From JAEKNW01 sp963677815 (GTDB taxonomy: Bacteria > Cloacimonadota > Cloacimonadia > Cloacimonadales > JAFGVF01), in NCBI GenBank assembly GCA_963677815.1, contig OY782499.1, positions 1,922,001 to 1,986,000 on the forward strand: a DNA stretch of 64,000 bases. Direction: 5' to 3'. Shown piece by piece: positions 1-8,955 of this stretch. The notes beneath the pieces are model-generated. The model saw only the letters and a program-made list of their open reading frames with translations, made no database searches and had not been told where the DNA came from. The translations under genes and the position numbers were made by a program. How positions within the stretch are numbered: the first letter of the stretch is position 1; each line of letters starts with the position of its first letter.

Positions 1-588
1 GGATTGATAGGTTTATCTATAGGTCTATTGTTTTCTACATTTATTAATGACACAAAAGGAATAATAAATATTCTTCCATTAATTTTAATACCACAAATCA
101 TTTTTGGTGGTGCAGTTATTCAATTTGACAAAATGAACAGGAATTTAACAATATTAAAGAAGAATCCCATACCTGAGGTTGTCCAAACAATCCCGTCACG
201 ATGGCTCTTTGAAGGTTTAGTAACAGGCTACTCAACAGAGAGTATAAATACTAAGGAATTGCAAAAGATTGATAAAAAGATGTTGACACTTGAGAAAACT
301 TCTGATTTAAGTAAAACAGCTCTTAGGGATGAGAAATATGAGCTTTGGGAAGAAGTGAATATTCGTTACCCTAAAAGTAAATTTACTAACAAAGATATTA
401 ACTTAATTGTTGATATGATGCACGGTAGATATTTGAACCAAAAGAAGAATATCTTCATTTCTCCTTACAAAAAATTCGGTGGATTTGAAGTCAAGACAGT
501 CAATATTAACATAATAATCATTCTTATATATATTATGATTGTTAATCTTCTAATTGGGATTAGACTAAAATATTATTATAATGAATAA
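1..588 (+). CDS. ABC-2 type transporter permease, C-terminal fragment (5' end outside window)
   Basis: This is the last 195 or so residues of a membrane protein whose frame is open to the left edge, so the true start lies upstream. Hydrophobic stretches are visible at the beginning and at the very end (IIIILIYIMIVNLLIGI), with a soluble loop of about 110 residues between them. The loop contains PSRWLFEGL. This order (TM helix, the segment LPLILIPQIIFGG, a long extracytoplasmic loop, a last TM helix) resembles the end of ABCG-like ABC-2 permeases that are fused to an ATPase. The ATPase part is not visible, so substrate and topology cannot be given. A lipoprotein gene follows after 28 bp on the same strand and may be cotranscribed. 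Confidence 0.6.
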   Translation, partial: GLIGLSIGLLFSTFINDTKGIINILPLILIPQIIFGGAVIQFDKMNRNLTILKKNPIPEVVQTIPSRWLFEGLVTGYSTESINTKELQKIDKKMLTLEKTSDLSKTALRDEKYELWEEVNIRYPKSKFTNKDINLIVDMMHGRYLNQKKNIFISPYKKFGGFEVKTVNINIIIILIYIMIVNLLIGIRLKYYYNE

Positions 589-616
589 ATAAGATATTTA
601 TAAAAAAGGAGATATT

Positions 617-1438
617 ATGCGAAGATCAATATCAGCGATTTTAGTATTAATTGTTCTATTTGCCTTTTTAGGCTGTGGCGAGAAGAGTAAAACTGATGAA
701 ACTAAAGTTGAAACAGTAAAAGAAGAAACAATGGACTATCAGATTAGGATGGATCCATTACCTTTTAAGAATGTTCTAGAAAGTTTAAAACCTGTGTCTA
801 AAGAGTTAGCTAAACAAACTCCAACAGAACCTTACAAGGTTAGTGAAAATGTTTATGAGCAATCTTTCGCTATTGGTGTAATTTCTGCAGATGCAGTTAT
901 GGCTATTAGTTCTCGTGATGAATCAAAATTGAAGAATTATACTCAACTTCTAATTGAATATTCTAAAAACATTGGTCTTAAAGAAGAAATCCTAAAGATG
1001 GCTGATGAGATTCAATATGTTTTAGGTAATAATAATGCCGACAAATGGGAAGAATTAGAAAAACTTATATTTGAATATCAAACCCAAGTTGAATTAGCTT
1101 TCTATCAAGAAGAAATGCTAGACCAATATACCCTAATGCAGTTAGGTGGATGGTCTGAAGGTTTATACAGAATCACAAGTCTCTATCTTACAAACTGGGA
1201 TAAAGAAGGGGCTAAGACTATCAATCAACGTGGTATTGTTAATGCTTTAATCAATAATCTTGATTTTATCCAATCAGAAAAAATCAAAGAAGCTGTTTAT
1301 TATGAAGTAGCTAGAGAAGGTTATGCTATGATTAAAAAAATTATCTATAGCATTAATGATGAAGGTTTTTATACAAAAGAAGATATCGAAGAGATAAATA
1401 AAATATCTGCTAAAATAGTTAATTCTGTTAGAAAATAG
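617..1438 (+). CDS. Putative lipoprotein of unknown function
   Basis: This 273-residue protein has a lipoprotein signal: a short positive start (MRRS), a hydrophobic core, and a lipobox ending in FLGC with Cys20 as the likely lipidated residue. An acidic and Lys-rich linker follows (about residues 22-40). The rest looks mostly helical and has no motif I recognise. The start is supported by an AAGGAG ribosome-binding site 6 bases upstream. It lies 28 bp after an ABC permease end and is closed by a strong terminator. It may be a periplasmic partner of that transporter, but nothing in the sequence proves this. Confidence 0.65.
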   Translation: MRRSISAILVLIVLFAFLGCGEKSKTDETKVETVKEETMDYQIRMDPLPFKNVLESLKPVSKELAKQTPTEPYKVSENVYEQSFAIGVISADAVMAISSRDESKLKNYTQLLIEYSKNIGLKEEILKMADEIQYVLGNNNADKWEELEKLIFEYQTQVELAFYQEEMLDQYTLMQLGGWSEGLYRITSLYLTNWDKEGAKTINQRGIVNALINNLDFIQSEKIKEAVYYEVAREGYAMIKKIIYSINDEGFYTKEDIEEINKISAKIVNSVRK

Positions 1439-1457
1439 TAGATTCGCTTTAATAAAA

Positions 1458-1484
1458 AATCCCCCTCCTAGAGGGGGATTTTTC
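1458..1484 (+). terminator. Rho-independent terminator after the lipoprotein gene
   Basis: A GC-rich hairpin (AATCCCCC, short loop, GGGGGATT) is followed by a run of T. It starts 20 bp after the stop codon at 1438. Confidence 0.85.
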
Positions 1485-1515
1485 TTTATTCAATACAAAT
1501 TATCAAGTTTATTTA

Positions 1516-1710
1516 AACCCAAATAATGCAATAGATCTTTGAGAATAGCACTATATTCTTTTGCAAAAGTAACTTACATAATTCTTCCGAATATATATAT
1601 TATATGCGTCGGAATTCTGTAAGCTATTTTGCTAAAAGAATATGCACTCTTCGCCTGTGATACGTAGCTTTAGCGAAGTATTACTAAAGTTCTACTGCAC
1701 CATCTGGGTT
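1516..1710. repeat. Palindromic intergenic element, family A, copy 1
   Basis: This is a roughly 195-bp imperfect inverted repeat. It begins AACCCA and ends TGGGTT. The left arm (ATTCTTTTGCAAAAGTAACTTA region) pairs with the right arm (TAAGCTATTTTGCTAAAAGAAT region). Near the centre, TTCCGA faces TCGGAA around an AT-rich loop. The right arm carries about 30 extra bases (CCTGTGATACGTAGCTTTAG region) not matched in the left arm. The element sits 4 bp from the stop codon of the next gene. Related copies lie at 30542-30762 and 45919-46083, with a decayed one near 19098-19350. Confidence 0.85.
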
Positions 1711-1714
1711 AAAT

Positions 1715-3061
1715 CTATAAATCTGTTATTTTAGCAATTGCATCTTCAGCTATCTCTTTAGATCTCTCTAGAGAAGGTGATTCAACATAAACCCTAATAA
1801 TTGGTTCAGTTCCGGATTTACGAATATGAATCCAGAAGTCTTGACCAATAATTTTTAGTCCATCTTGAGTATCTTTTTGATAATCATTATAGACAGCATG
1901 TGCTTTGGCAATGATAGGATCTAACAGTTCAGCTTTAGTTTCAATTTTAGCTTTATGGAAATAGTAGTGAGGAATGTCTGCGACAATCTCAGAAAGAGGT
2001 CTATCTTCTCTAGTTAATAGTCCTAAAATAATAGCCATTCCTGCAGGAGCATCTCTAGTATAGTGTACTTCTGGAACAATAATACCACCGTTTCCTTCTC
2101 CACCTATTGGTGCTTTAATTTCTTGCATTTTCTTGCCTACATTAATCTCACCAACTTTGGTTCTATGTACATTTACGCCATATTTTCTTGCAATATCATC
2201 ACTAGCCATAGATGAAGAAAGATTGAGCACAAGGTCGCCTTTCTTGATTGGTAGAACGAATTCTTCAGCTAATAAGAGAGAGAATTCTTCTCCAATATAT
2301 TGTCCATTATTATCAACAATAGCTAAGCGGTCAACATCTGGATCAGTAGCAAAACCTATGTCTGCTTGATTGTCTTTGACTACTTGGCAAAGTTGGGTTA
2401 GATTTTCCTTCAAAGGTTCAGCAACATGAGCAAAATGTCCCGTTGCTTCACTATTAATTTCAATGACTTGGCAACCTAGAGCTTGTAATAATTTCGGAGA
2501 GATTAAACCTCCAGCACCATTAACGGAGTCCAGTACTACTTTAAATTTTTTACTTTTTATCTTTTCAACATCTAAGTAAGGAATATCTAATATCTTCTTG
2601 AGATGTCTCTCAATTGCTTGATTATCTTCAGAATAAGAGCCCATTTTATCCCAGCTAGCATATTGAACTTCATTATCTAAGGAAGCTTTATATGCTTCAG
2701 CTCTTTCTGGGAAGAAGAACATACCATTTTTATCAACTAGTTTAAAAGCATTCCAATTCTGAGGATTATGAGAAGCAGTAATTGCTAAACCACCCATGGC
2801 ATCGGACTCTTCAACGGCTAATAAAACAGTTGGTGTTGCAACAATACCTAGGTTCACTACGTCACAGCCAACAGATAAAAGACCAGACACTATAGCGTGC
2901 ATAAGGGCTTCCCCAGTTGTTCGTGAGTCTCTTCCAATTACTATTTTACCTCTACCGCAAATTATACCAAAATGAGCAGCAAACTTTACTGCTAAATCTG
3001 GGGTTAAAGATTCCCCATATATTCCTCTAATACCTGAAACACTAATCATTAATTTACTCAT
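1715..3061 (-). CDS. glmM: Phosphoglucosamine/phosphomannomutase family enzyme (GlmM-like)
   Basis: This alpha-D-phosphohexomutase of 448 residues is full length for the family. The four active-site loops are visible: the phosphoserine loop TASHNP (Ser97), the metal loop DPDVDR (about 238-243), the sugar-binding loop GEGNGG (about 318-323) and the phosphate-binding loop RKSGTEP (about 415-421). The GEGNGG form is the one found in the archaeal-type GlmM subgroup, whereas classical bacterial GlmM has GEQSGH. Conversion of glucosamine-6-P to glucosamine-1-P for peptidoglycan and LPS is therefore the best guess, but mannose or glucose phosphate substrates remain possible. The start is supported by a GGAG site 8 bases upstream. 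It is separated from the upstream PPIase gene by a terminator, so it probably has its own promoter. Confidence 0.8.
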   Translation of the reverse strand: MSKLMISVSGIRGIYGESLTPDLAVKFAAHFGIICGRGKIVIGRDSRTTGEALMHAIVSGLLSVGCDVVNLGIVATPTVLLAVEESDAMGGLAITASHNPQNWNAFKLVDKNGMFFFPERAEAYKASLDNEVQYASWDKMGSYSEDNQAIERHLKKILDIPYLDVEKIKSKKFKVVLDSVNGAGGLISPKLLQALGCQVIEINSEATGHFAHVAEPLKENLTQLCQVVKDNQADIGFATDPDVDRLAIVDNNGQYIGEEFSLLLAEEFVLPIKKGDLVLNLSSSMASDDIARKYGVNVHRTKVGEINVGKKMQEIKAPIGGEGNGGIIVPEVHYTRDAPAGMAIILGLLTREDRPLSEIVADIPHYYFHKAKIETKAELLDPIIAKAHAVYNDYQKDTQDGLKIIGQDFWIHIRKSGTEPIIRVYVESPSLERSKEIAEDAIAKITDL

Positions 3062-3081
3062 TAAATATCTCCTCTAAAAAT

Positions 3082-3107
3082 AAAAAAAGCCGATGTTTCC
3101 ATCGGCT
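3082..3107 (-). terminator. Terminator after the PPIase gene
   Basis: Read on the minus strand, AGCCGATG, a 4-base loop and CATCGGCT are followed by seven T. It lies in the 52 bp between the PPIase stop and the mutase start. Confidence 0.85.
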
Positions 3108-3113
3108 TAATCT

Positions 3114-5417
3114 TTATTGAATAGCCATAAATCGTTTATCTGTGATTCTGGCTTTTTTTAATTTTTCTGCATACCATTTGTTAAATTCACTTTCTTTTTC
3201 TCTCTCAACTTTAGCATCGTAGTCAGCTACTTTAGTTTTATTAAACTTATCCATATCTGGTTTAGATTCATTGATAACTTTAAGGGTAAAGTTCCCTTCA
3301 TCAGTAAAGTTAATTTCTGTGAATTGCTTCATTGGAGCATTGAAAAGAATTTCTACAGCTTTTTCAGAATTACTTATTGGTGCTAAGTATTTTGAATTTT
3401 TGTTAATATTTCTTGCTTCATTAACAGCCATTTTAATATCAGCAACAACTTTGTCTCCATCTTTTGAAAGAGTTACTAAATAATAAGAACCAGCAGCTCT
3501 TACTAGTCTTAAACCTTCTAAAGAAGCTTTTCTAGCTGCATTATAATCAGATTTTAACATGTCAGTATTAACTTCATCTTTAGGGAAAGTAGTATTTTCT
3601 ATTTCCTTGAATTGAATTTTAACACGAACTGTATCAAGAGTTGATTTAACTAATAAAGAATCTGTAATTAAATCTCTATAATCTTCAACTTTGTAATTGT
3701 TATTGAATTGGTCTAACATTTTATTAGCATATTCAATTTTCTTTTCACCTTCAAGTTTAGTTCTGATTGATTTCTTTAAATCATCATTCAATTCTTTATA
3801 ATCATCATGCTTTCTATCATTTATCATAGCTACAACATAATTTCCTTCTTTATCTCTAAAGATAGGGGAAATGTGATGTTTTCTTGCATGTTTGACAAAT
3901 GATAAGTAACCATAGTTGTAGTAAGAATTAGACATAAAGGCAACTTTATTATAAGCTTCTTGGCCATTGTTTTTGAAATCAGAAGCATCAGTTGCCAACC
4001 ATGGTGATTCCACGATTTCTGCTTTATACTCTTCAGCAAGACTTTTAAAATTAGCAGATGTTGCATTTTCTACAAATTCTTGACTGTTAGTTCTGATTTG
4101 AGATTTTGTTGATTCGCTTAATTCTATTTTAATTAAGATGTGGCGAGCTTTAACTTGCTTTTCACCTTCTTCAGTTTTAATATCATCAAGCTTAATGATA
4201 TGATAACCAAATTGTGTTTCGAATGGTTCAGAAATTTGACCTTTCTCCATAGAAAAAGCAACAGAATCAAATTCAGTAACCATACGTCCTCTTGCAAACC
4301 AACCTAAATCACCACCACGGCTTGCAGTGCCAGGGTCTGCAGATTCTGAACGAGCAAGACTTGCAAATGTTTGTGGTTTTTCTTTAACTTGTTCATAAAT
4401 AGCGGTTATTTTATCCAAGGCTAAGGCTTTATCTTCTTGGCTTTCTTTAATTTCAAATTTTGCTAATGTTAATTGAACTGCTCCATCAACTCTATAATCT
4501 TCTTTATTTTCATTATAGTATTTTTCGATGTCTGCTTCAACAACAGCAGTTGAATCTACTTTAAATCTATATGAAGGGAAAGCTAAAACTTTAGCAGATC
4601 TTTTTGAGTTATTCTTAACATAGTCTTCTTCAAATTCTTCCATAGTAGATATAGAATCAGCAGTTACTTTATCCTGAAGTTTTTGAATTTTAATTTGATA
4701 ATTAACATTCTCTTTAAATTGGTTAGGAGTCAAACCAGTTTGCTGAAAATACATATTAAGCATATTATCATTAAGATTTCCATTCTCATCATATAAGAAA
4801 GAGTAATTTTCTGTAACAAAATCATTATACTCTTTTTTTGATACTTTAATTCTGTTGGAAGCTAATTCTTCTCTAATGATTTGTTGACCAATATAATCAG
4901 CCCAAGTTCTATCTTCTAACTGTAATCTTTCTGTTTCACTGATTGAACCATTTTGCTTATATTGATTATAGTCAATATTATATGGCTTCAAACTCTCTTT
5001 TAATTGAGAAATTTGTGTATTTAATTGTTCAATCATCTGATCATTATTAGAAACATTATCTTCTAATGATTGAATTTCAAGATTTAATTCTTCAGTTCTA
5101 AGTGAATCATCTACAACTTTATCAAGTTGGAAATTGAGCTTTCTAATTTCAGAAGAAATCTCTCTTTTTTCTTCATTTAACATGCTAATTCTGTTTTCAC
5201 TAGCATTGATGTTACTTAACATTTGTTGAATGTTATTAAAAGTATTACGAAGACTGTTGTTGTAAGCTTCTAATTCAACTTCAGAACCATTAATTTCTCC
5301 ATATGTGGGTTTTGGCATAAATAAGCTTCTTAAGCCTAATGGTGCCATACCTAACACAAATACAATAGCGACGACATAAATAATAATTTTCTGTTTTTCT
5401 CTAATTTGTTCAAGCAT
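3114..5417 (-). CDS. Membrane-anchored peptidyl-prolyl isomerase, PpiD/SurA-like
   Basis: This large extracytoplasmic folding factor is 767 residues from the start chosen here. An N-terminal cytoplasmic stub and one TM helix (VVAIVFVLGMAPLG) anchor it in the inner membrane. Residues of about 40-160 form a predicted coiled coil, followed by a SurA-N-like helical region. A parvulin (PPIC) domain follows, with the diagnostic stretch RGGDLGWFARGRM and the ending FGYHIIKL; a second, weaker parvulin-like segment begins at VKARHILIK. The layout is that of PpiD, which assists folding of outer-membrane and secreted proteins. An ATG at 5432 is in frame, but AAAGGAG lies 5 bases before the ATG at 5417, so the latter is preferred. 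Confidence 0.85.
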   Translation of the reverse strand: MLEQIREKQKIIIYVVAIVFVLGMAPLGLRSLFMPKPTYGEINGSEVELEAYNNSLRNTFNNIQQMLSNINASENRISMLNEEKREISSEIRKLNFQLDKVVDDSLRTEELNLEIQSLEDNVSNNDQMIEQLNTQISQLKESLKPYNIDYNQYKQNGSISETERLQLEDRTWADYIGQQIIREELASNRIKVSKKEYNDFVTENYSFLYDENGNLNDNMLNMYFQQTGLTPNQFKENVNYQIKIQKLQDKVTADSISTMEEFEEDYVKNNSKRSAKVLAFPSYRFKVDSTAVVEADIEKYYNENKEDYRVDGAVQLTLAKFEIKESQEDKALALDKITAIYEQVKEKPQTFASLARSESADPGTASRGGDLGWFARGRMVTEFDSVAFSMEKGQISEPFETQFGYHIIKLDDIKTEEGEKQVKARHILIKIELSESTKSQIRTNSQEFVENATSANFKSLAEEYKAEIVESPWLATDASDFKNNGQEAYNKVAFMSNSYYNYGYLSFVKHARKHHISPIFRDKEGNYVVAMINDRKHDDYKELNDDLKKSIRTKLEGEKKIEYANKMLDQFNNNYKVEDYRDLITDSLLVKSTLDTVRVKIQFKEIENTTFPKDEVNTDMLKSDYNAARKASLEGLRLVRAAGSYYLVTLSKDGDKVVADIKMAVNEARNINKNSKYLAPISNSEKAVEILFNAPMKQFTEINFTDEGNFTLKVINESKPDMDKFNKTKVADYDAKVEREKESEFNKWYAEKLKKARITDKRFMAIQ

Positions 5418-5799
5418 TGCGACTCCTTTCATGCTTAATATTTAATATTAATCATAATTAATCCAAATTCTCAAAACTTTACATTTTGTTCAAGAAATTT
5501 TTTTAAAAAATATAGTCCCATATATGTAAATATATGTTATATAGAGAAATAAGTATAATAACTATTCACATTTAATCTTGAGAAATGTTTTATTTAGGAA
5601 AATTTATTAATTAATTTATCTAATTAAGAATAATTTAAAATACTTTTCTTTGCTTTCTTGATTGTTACTTACTCAAATAAAGTCCAATGATTAATTGAGT
5701 AACTAACAATCAAGAAGGGGATAAGAGTAAAAAAATAATTTTTATTGCCAAATAGTCAGATATAAAAATAATTGATGCACTAATCAAATGGAGTTAATT
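5418..5799. other. Intergenic gap between divergent genes
   Basis: This AT-rich stretch separates the divergent PPIase and endonuclease genes, so promoters for both must lie here, but I see no convincing -35/-10 pair. The only clear structure is palindrome family B copy 1 at 5655-5716. Confidence 0.6.
5655..5716. repeat. Palindromic element, family B, copy 1
   Basis: The arms are 22 bp each (left TTCTTGATTGTTACTTACTC plus AA; right ends AACAATCAAGAA) with one mismatch and an 18-base loop containing TCCAAT. Related copies are at 22517-22570 and 39109-39166. Confidence 0.85.
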
Positions 5800-7434
5800 A
5801 TGAAACGTTTTTTTATTTTATTATTTGGATTATTATTTGTAGGGCTAAGCCATGGGCAGATTTTAACTCTATCGCAAACAGAGGTTAATTTTGGACAGGT
5901 TAATATTAATACTGAAAGTTTTGTTGATGTTGATGTAACAAATATATCAGATCAAAATCTTATTATAAATATAGTTGAAAATAGTGATGTTATCGAAATT
6001 GACCAAGAAAGTATTACTTTATCAGCAAATCAAGTGGCTACTTTGCATATTAGCCTCATACCTGAAACCAATATTGTTTATGATCATACAATTTTCTTCA
6101 ATGTTGACTCTGAGGAATATTCACTTCCTTTGAAAATTAATGCTGGGGGAAGATTACCAGATTCCAGATATAATTCTACTTATAATAAGTGGGATTCAGA
6201 ATTAAAGTCTGCTCTCTCATCTATTATAAATAATCATTATTCAATCTCCTATGAAGATGCGAGAGTAGAATTATTTGGTTATATCGCAAATGAAAATGGT
6301 CAAGTAAGATGTGTTTATACTAATGAGTGGTATTCTTGCTCTCCTGGAAATACACCTAATTGGAATGTTATAAATACCGAACATACCTGGCCTCAATCTA
6401 TGGGTGCTGAAGGGACTGCTAAATCTGATTTGCATCATTTATTTCCAACAAACTCTCAAGCTAATTCTATCAGGGGAAATTATCCATTTGGAATAGTAGA
6501 GAATACTAGTTGGCAGCAAGGCGGCTCAAAGAAGGGCTCAGATTTAGGTGGAAATACAGTGTTTGAGCCTAGAGATGATCATAAGGGTGACACAGCTAGA
6601 GCCATGTTTTATTTTGCCTTAAGATATAACAATCCTAACAACTTTTTGAACAATGCTAATCAGCAAATGGTACTTAGAGATTGGTATTATGAAGACCCAG
6701 TAAGTGCTTATGAAATCAATCGTAATGAAGAGATTAAGGATATTCAAAATAAACCAAATCCTTTTATAGAATTTCCTATGCTTTTAGACAGAATAGCAAA
6801 TCTTACCCACAATGTAACTACTCCTAGATTTGCAGAAATATACATTCCCTATAATCAATATACTTTTCCACAAACTTTATTAAATGAGACCTCTACCCTT
6901 AGCATCCCTGTCACTAACACTGGTGATAATACATTGGTGATCTCAGCTGTGAACACAGATAACTCAGCTTTCCAAGTTGTTGAATATCCTACAAATCTTG
7001 CTATAGGGGATTGGGGCCTAATTGAAGTTAATTTCACACCTACTTCTGAAGCTGATTATTCAAGTCAAATTCAAGTTGTAAGTAATGCTGATACATCTAC
7101 TTTAGACCTAATTGGCAATGGCTCTACTACTCCAAACAGTAATGATGTAACTGCTTTTACTAATTTAACAGTAAACAATTATCCAAATCCTTTCCAAGAA
7201 TCTACTAAACTCAATATTCACGGTATCAAAGGTAAGAGTGTTATAGTAGAAATATTTAATATTAAAGGACAGAGAGTGAAACTTTTGAATAATCTTAAAG
7301 TGGACGGTGGAAATAGTAACCACACTTGGGATGGAAGAGACAATAAGGGCAACAAATTGGCATCTGGCTTATATTTTGCTAAGATTATATCAGGTAATCA
7401 AAGTACTACTAAAAAAATGTTAATAATGAAATGA
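5800..7434 (+). CDS. Secreted endonuclease I-family nuclease with C-terminal sorting domain
   Basis: This is a 544-residue secreted protein. A signal peptide (MKRFFILLFGLLFVGLSHG) is followed by an Ig-like/ASPM-type beta domain (about 20-115). Then comes an endonuclease I domain (about 120-340) with the His-Me finger motif NTEHTWPQS (about 192-200) and DLHHLFPT. A second Ig-like domain follows (about 350-440). The last 85 residues are a FlgD-like/Por-secretion tail with NYPNPF and the end GLYFAKI...KKMLIMK. The family hydrolyses DNA or RNA; here it probably acts outside the cell, giving nucleotides or phosphate. The ATG at 5800 is chosen over 5788 because GGAG lies 6 bases before it and the signal peptide then starts MKR. 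Confidence 0.85.
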   Translation: MKRFFILLFGLLFVGLSHGQILTLSQTEVNFGQVNINTESFVDVDVTNISDQNLIINIVENSDVIEIDQESITLSANQVATLHISLIPETNIVYDHTIFFNVDSEEYSLPLKINAGGRLPDSRYNSTYNKWDSELKSALSSIINNHYSISYEDARVELFGYIANENGQVRCVYTNEWYSCSPGNTPNWNVINTEHTWPQSMGAEGTAKSDLHHLFPTNSQANSIRGNYPFGIVENTSWQQGGSKKGSDLGGNTVFEPRDDHKGDTARAMFYFALRYNNPNNFLNNANQQMVLRDWYYEDPVSAYEINRNEEIKDIQNKPNPFIEFPMLLDRIANLTHNVTTPRFAEIYIPYNQYTFPQTLLNETSTLSIPVTNTGDNTLVISAVNTDNSAFQVVEYPTNLAIGDWGLIEVNFTPTSEADYSSQIQVVSNADTSTLDLIGNGSTTPNSNDVTAFTNLTVNNYPNPFQESTKLNIHGIKGKSVIVEIFNIKGQRVKLLNNLKVDGGNSNHTWDGRDNKGNKLASGLYFAKIISGNQSTTKKMLIMK

Positions 7435-7457
7435 TAAAATACATGAGGTAATAAAAA

Positions 7458-8738
7458 ATGACAAATCATAAGGAACTAGCCGTAGATTTAAAGAAGTTTT
7501 TAGACAAGAGTCCAACAGCTTTTCAAGCAACAGAAAATATTATTCAAGAGCTTAAGGCAGATGGTTTTATTCAGTTATCAGAGGGTGATAAATGGTCGTT
7601 AAAACCACAAGGTAAATATTTTGTAGTCAGAAATGATTCAGCAGTACTTGCTTTTATCAATGGTAGCTCAGCTCCATCTGAAACAGGCTTTAAAATTACT
7701 GGAGCCCATACAGATAGTCCAGCTTTAAAGGTAAAAGTTGGTTCAGAAACAAAGTTTAAAAGCTATCATAAGGTATTTGTAGAAGTTTATGGAGGTCCAA
7801 TCATAAACACATGGATGGATCGTGAATTATCATTAGCTGGAAGAGTTTCATATCTTGATAATGACCAAGTTAAATCTAGCAATATCTTTCTAGATAGTCC
7901 AGTAGGAATCATCCCTAATTTAGCAATTCACTTAAATAGAAATGTTAATAAAGGAATAGAGATTAATAAGCAAAATGAGTTACCTGTTCTTTTAGGGACT
8001 TCAGATAAAGATTCACTTTTAGAAGATATAATTGCAAATGAATGTAAAATTGATAGAAAAGATATCCTCGATTATGATCTCTTTTTTATTCCTTATGAAA
8101 AATCCCTTATTTATGGGATTGATGATGACTTAATCTCATCAGGTAGATTAGATGATCTAGCAATGTGTCATGCTATTTTAAAAGCTTTATTAGCTACCAG
8201 AGATAATCAATCCACTGTAGTTGCTTCATTCTATGATAATGAAGAAATCGGCTCTCAAACTCTTCAGGGAGCAAACTCTTCTTTCTTAGAAATGCTTCTA
8301 AATAGAATCAATTATTCTTGGGGTGGGTCATTTGAGGATTATGCAAGAGCTATCAATAAATCATTCCAAATTTCAGCTGACCAAGCTCATGCTGTACATC
8401 CAAACTATGCAAGTATGCATGATGGTAAGTATGCACCAGAATTGAATAAAGGACCTGTAGTTAAATTCTCTGCCAATTATCGTTATGCAACAAATTCCGA
8501 AAGTGCTTCTTACTTCATGAGTTTATGTAAGAAGTTGGATATCCCTTGCCAGAAAATGATAAATCGTTCTGACATTCCTTCAGGTTCAACAATAGGTCCT
8601 GTTTCTTCTGCTACAACAAGTATCAAAACAGTAGATATTGGAAATCCAATGTTTGCTATGCACTCTACAAGAGAAACTATGGGGACTCTAGATCAATACT
8701 ATGTTACTGAAGTTTTAAAAGAGTTTAATAAAAATTAG
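7458..8738 (+). CDS. apeB: M18 family aminopeptidase
   Basis: This cytosolic di-zinc aminopeptidase of the aspartyl aminopeptidase family is 426 residues, the usual length. Metal and catalytic motifs are visible: GAHTDSPALK (His ligand), SGRLDDLAMCHA (bridging Asp), YDNEEIGSQT (Glu base and ligand) and MFAMHSTRE near the end (His ligand). It removes N-terminal residues, often acidic ones, from peptides, which fits a peptide-fermenting lifestyle. GAGGT lies 8 bases before the ATG. It starts 23 bp after the endonuclease gene, so the two may be cotranscribed, and it is followed by a hairpin. Confidence 0.9.
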   Translation: MTNHKELAVDLKKFLDKSPTAFQATENIIQELKADGFIQLSEGDKWSLKPQGKYFVVRNDSAVLAFINGSSAPSETGFKITGAHTDSPALKVKVGSETKFKSYHKVFVEVYGGPIINTWMDRELSLAGRVSYLDNDQVKSSNIFLDSPVGIIPNLAIHLNRNVNKGIEINKQNELPVLLGTSDKDSLLEDIIANECKIDRKDILDYDLFFIPYEKSLIYGIDDDLISSGRLDDLAMCHAILKALLATRDNQSTVVASFYDNEEIGSQTLQGANSSFLEMLLNRINYSWGGSFEDYARAINKSFQISADQAHAVHPNYASMHDGKYAPELNKGPVVKFSANYRYATNSESASYFMSLCKKLDIPCQKMINRSDIPSGSTIGPVSSATTSIKTVDIGNPMFAMHSTRETMGTLDQYYVTEVLKEFNKN

Positions 8739-8744
8739 CTTATT

Positions 8745-8765
8745 GGGTGGAGATTTTCTCCACCC
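8745..8765 (+). terminator. Hairpin after the M18 peptidase gene
   Basis: A perfect 9-bp stem GGGTGGAGA / TCTCCACCC with a 3-base loop sits 6 bp after the stop codon. A strong T-run is absent, so it may be a weak terminator or a repeat. A similar hairpin (GGTGGAGA-TTC-TCTCCGCC) is at 41757-41775. Confidence 0.6.
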
Positions 8766-8781
8766 TCTACTAACTAGTTCT

Positions 8782-8811
8782 ATAACTGGGAACGCGGATG
8801 ACCACATCCGC
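8782..8811 (+). repeat. ATAACTGGGAA hairpin repeat, copy 1
   Basis: ATAACTGGGAAC is followed by the hairpin GCGGATG-ACCA-CATCCGC. A nearly identical copy lies at 39357-39388 and a diverged reverse-oriented one at 46423-46450, so this is a dispersed intergenic repeat. Confidence 0.75.
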
Positions 8812-8828
8812 ATCTTTTCTATTAGAAA

Positions 8829-8911
8829 AGAGTAAATAATCCCCTTTCAGCTCCTTGGAGCGATTGAGAGGGGTGGTCGAGTAGACCGGGGAGAGTAAAC
8901 AATCCCCTTTC
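8829..8911 (+). repeat. Short direct repeat and hairpin between convergent genes
   Basis: AGAGTAAAYAATCCCCTTTC occurs at 8829-8848 and 8892-8911. The interval also contains an imperfect hairpin, CCCCTTTCA pairing with TTGAGAGGGG. No coding signal is seen. Confidence 0.6.
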
Positions 8912-8955
8912 CCATTCAGGTTGGAATCCTGCAAGCTAAGAAAAAGAATTATCTT

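Noticed and set aside
5788..5799. Upstream ATG of the endonuclease gene as the true start
   Set aside because: The GGAG needed for the next ATG lies within these codons, and the signal peptide starts properly at 5800.
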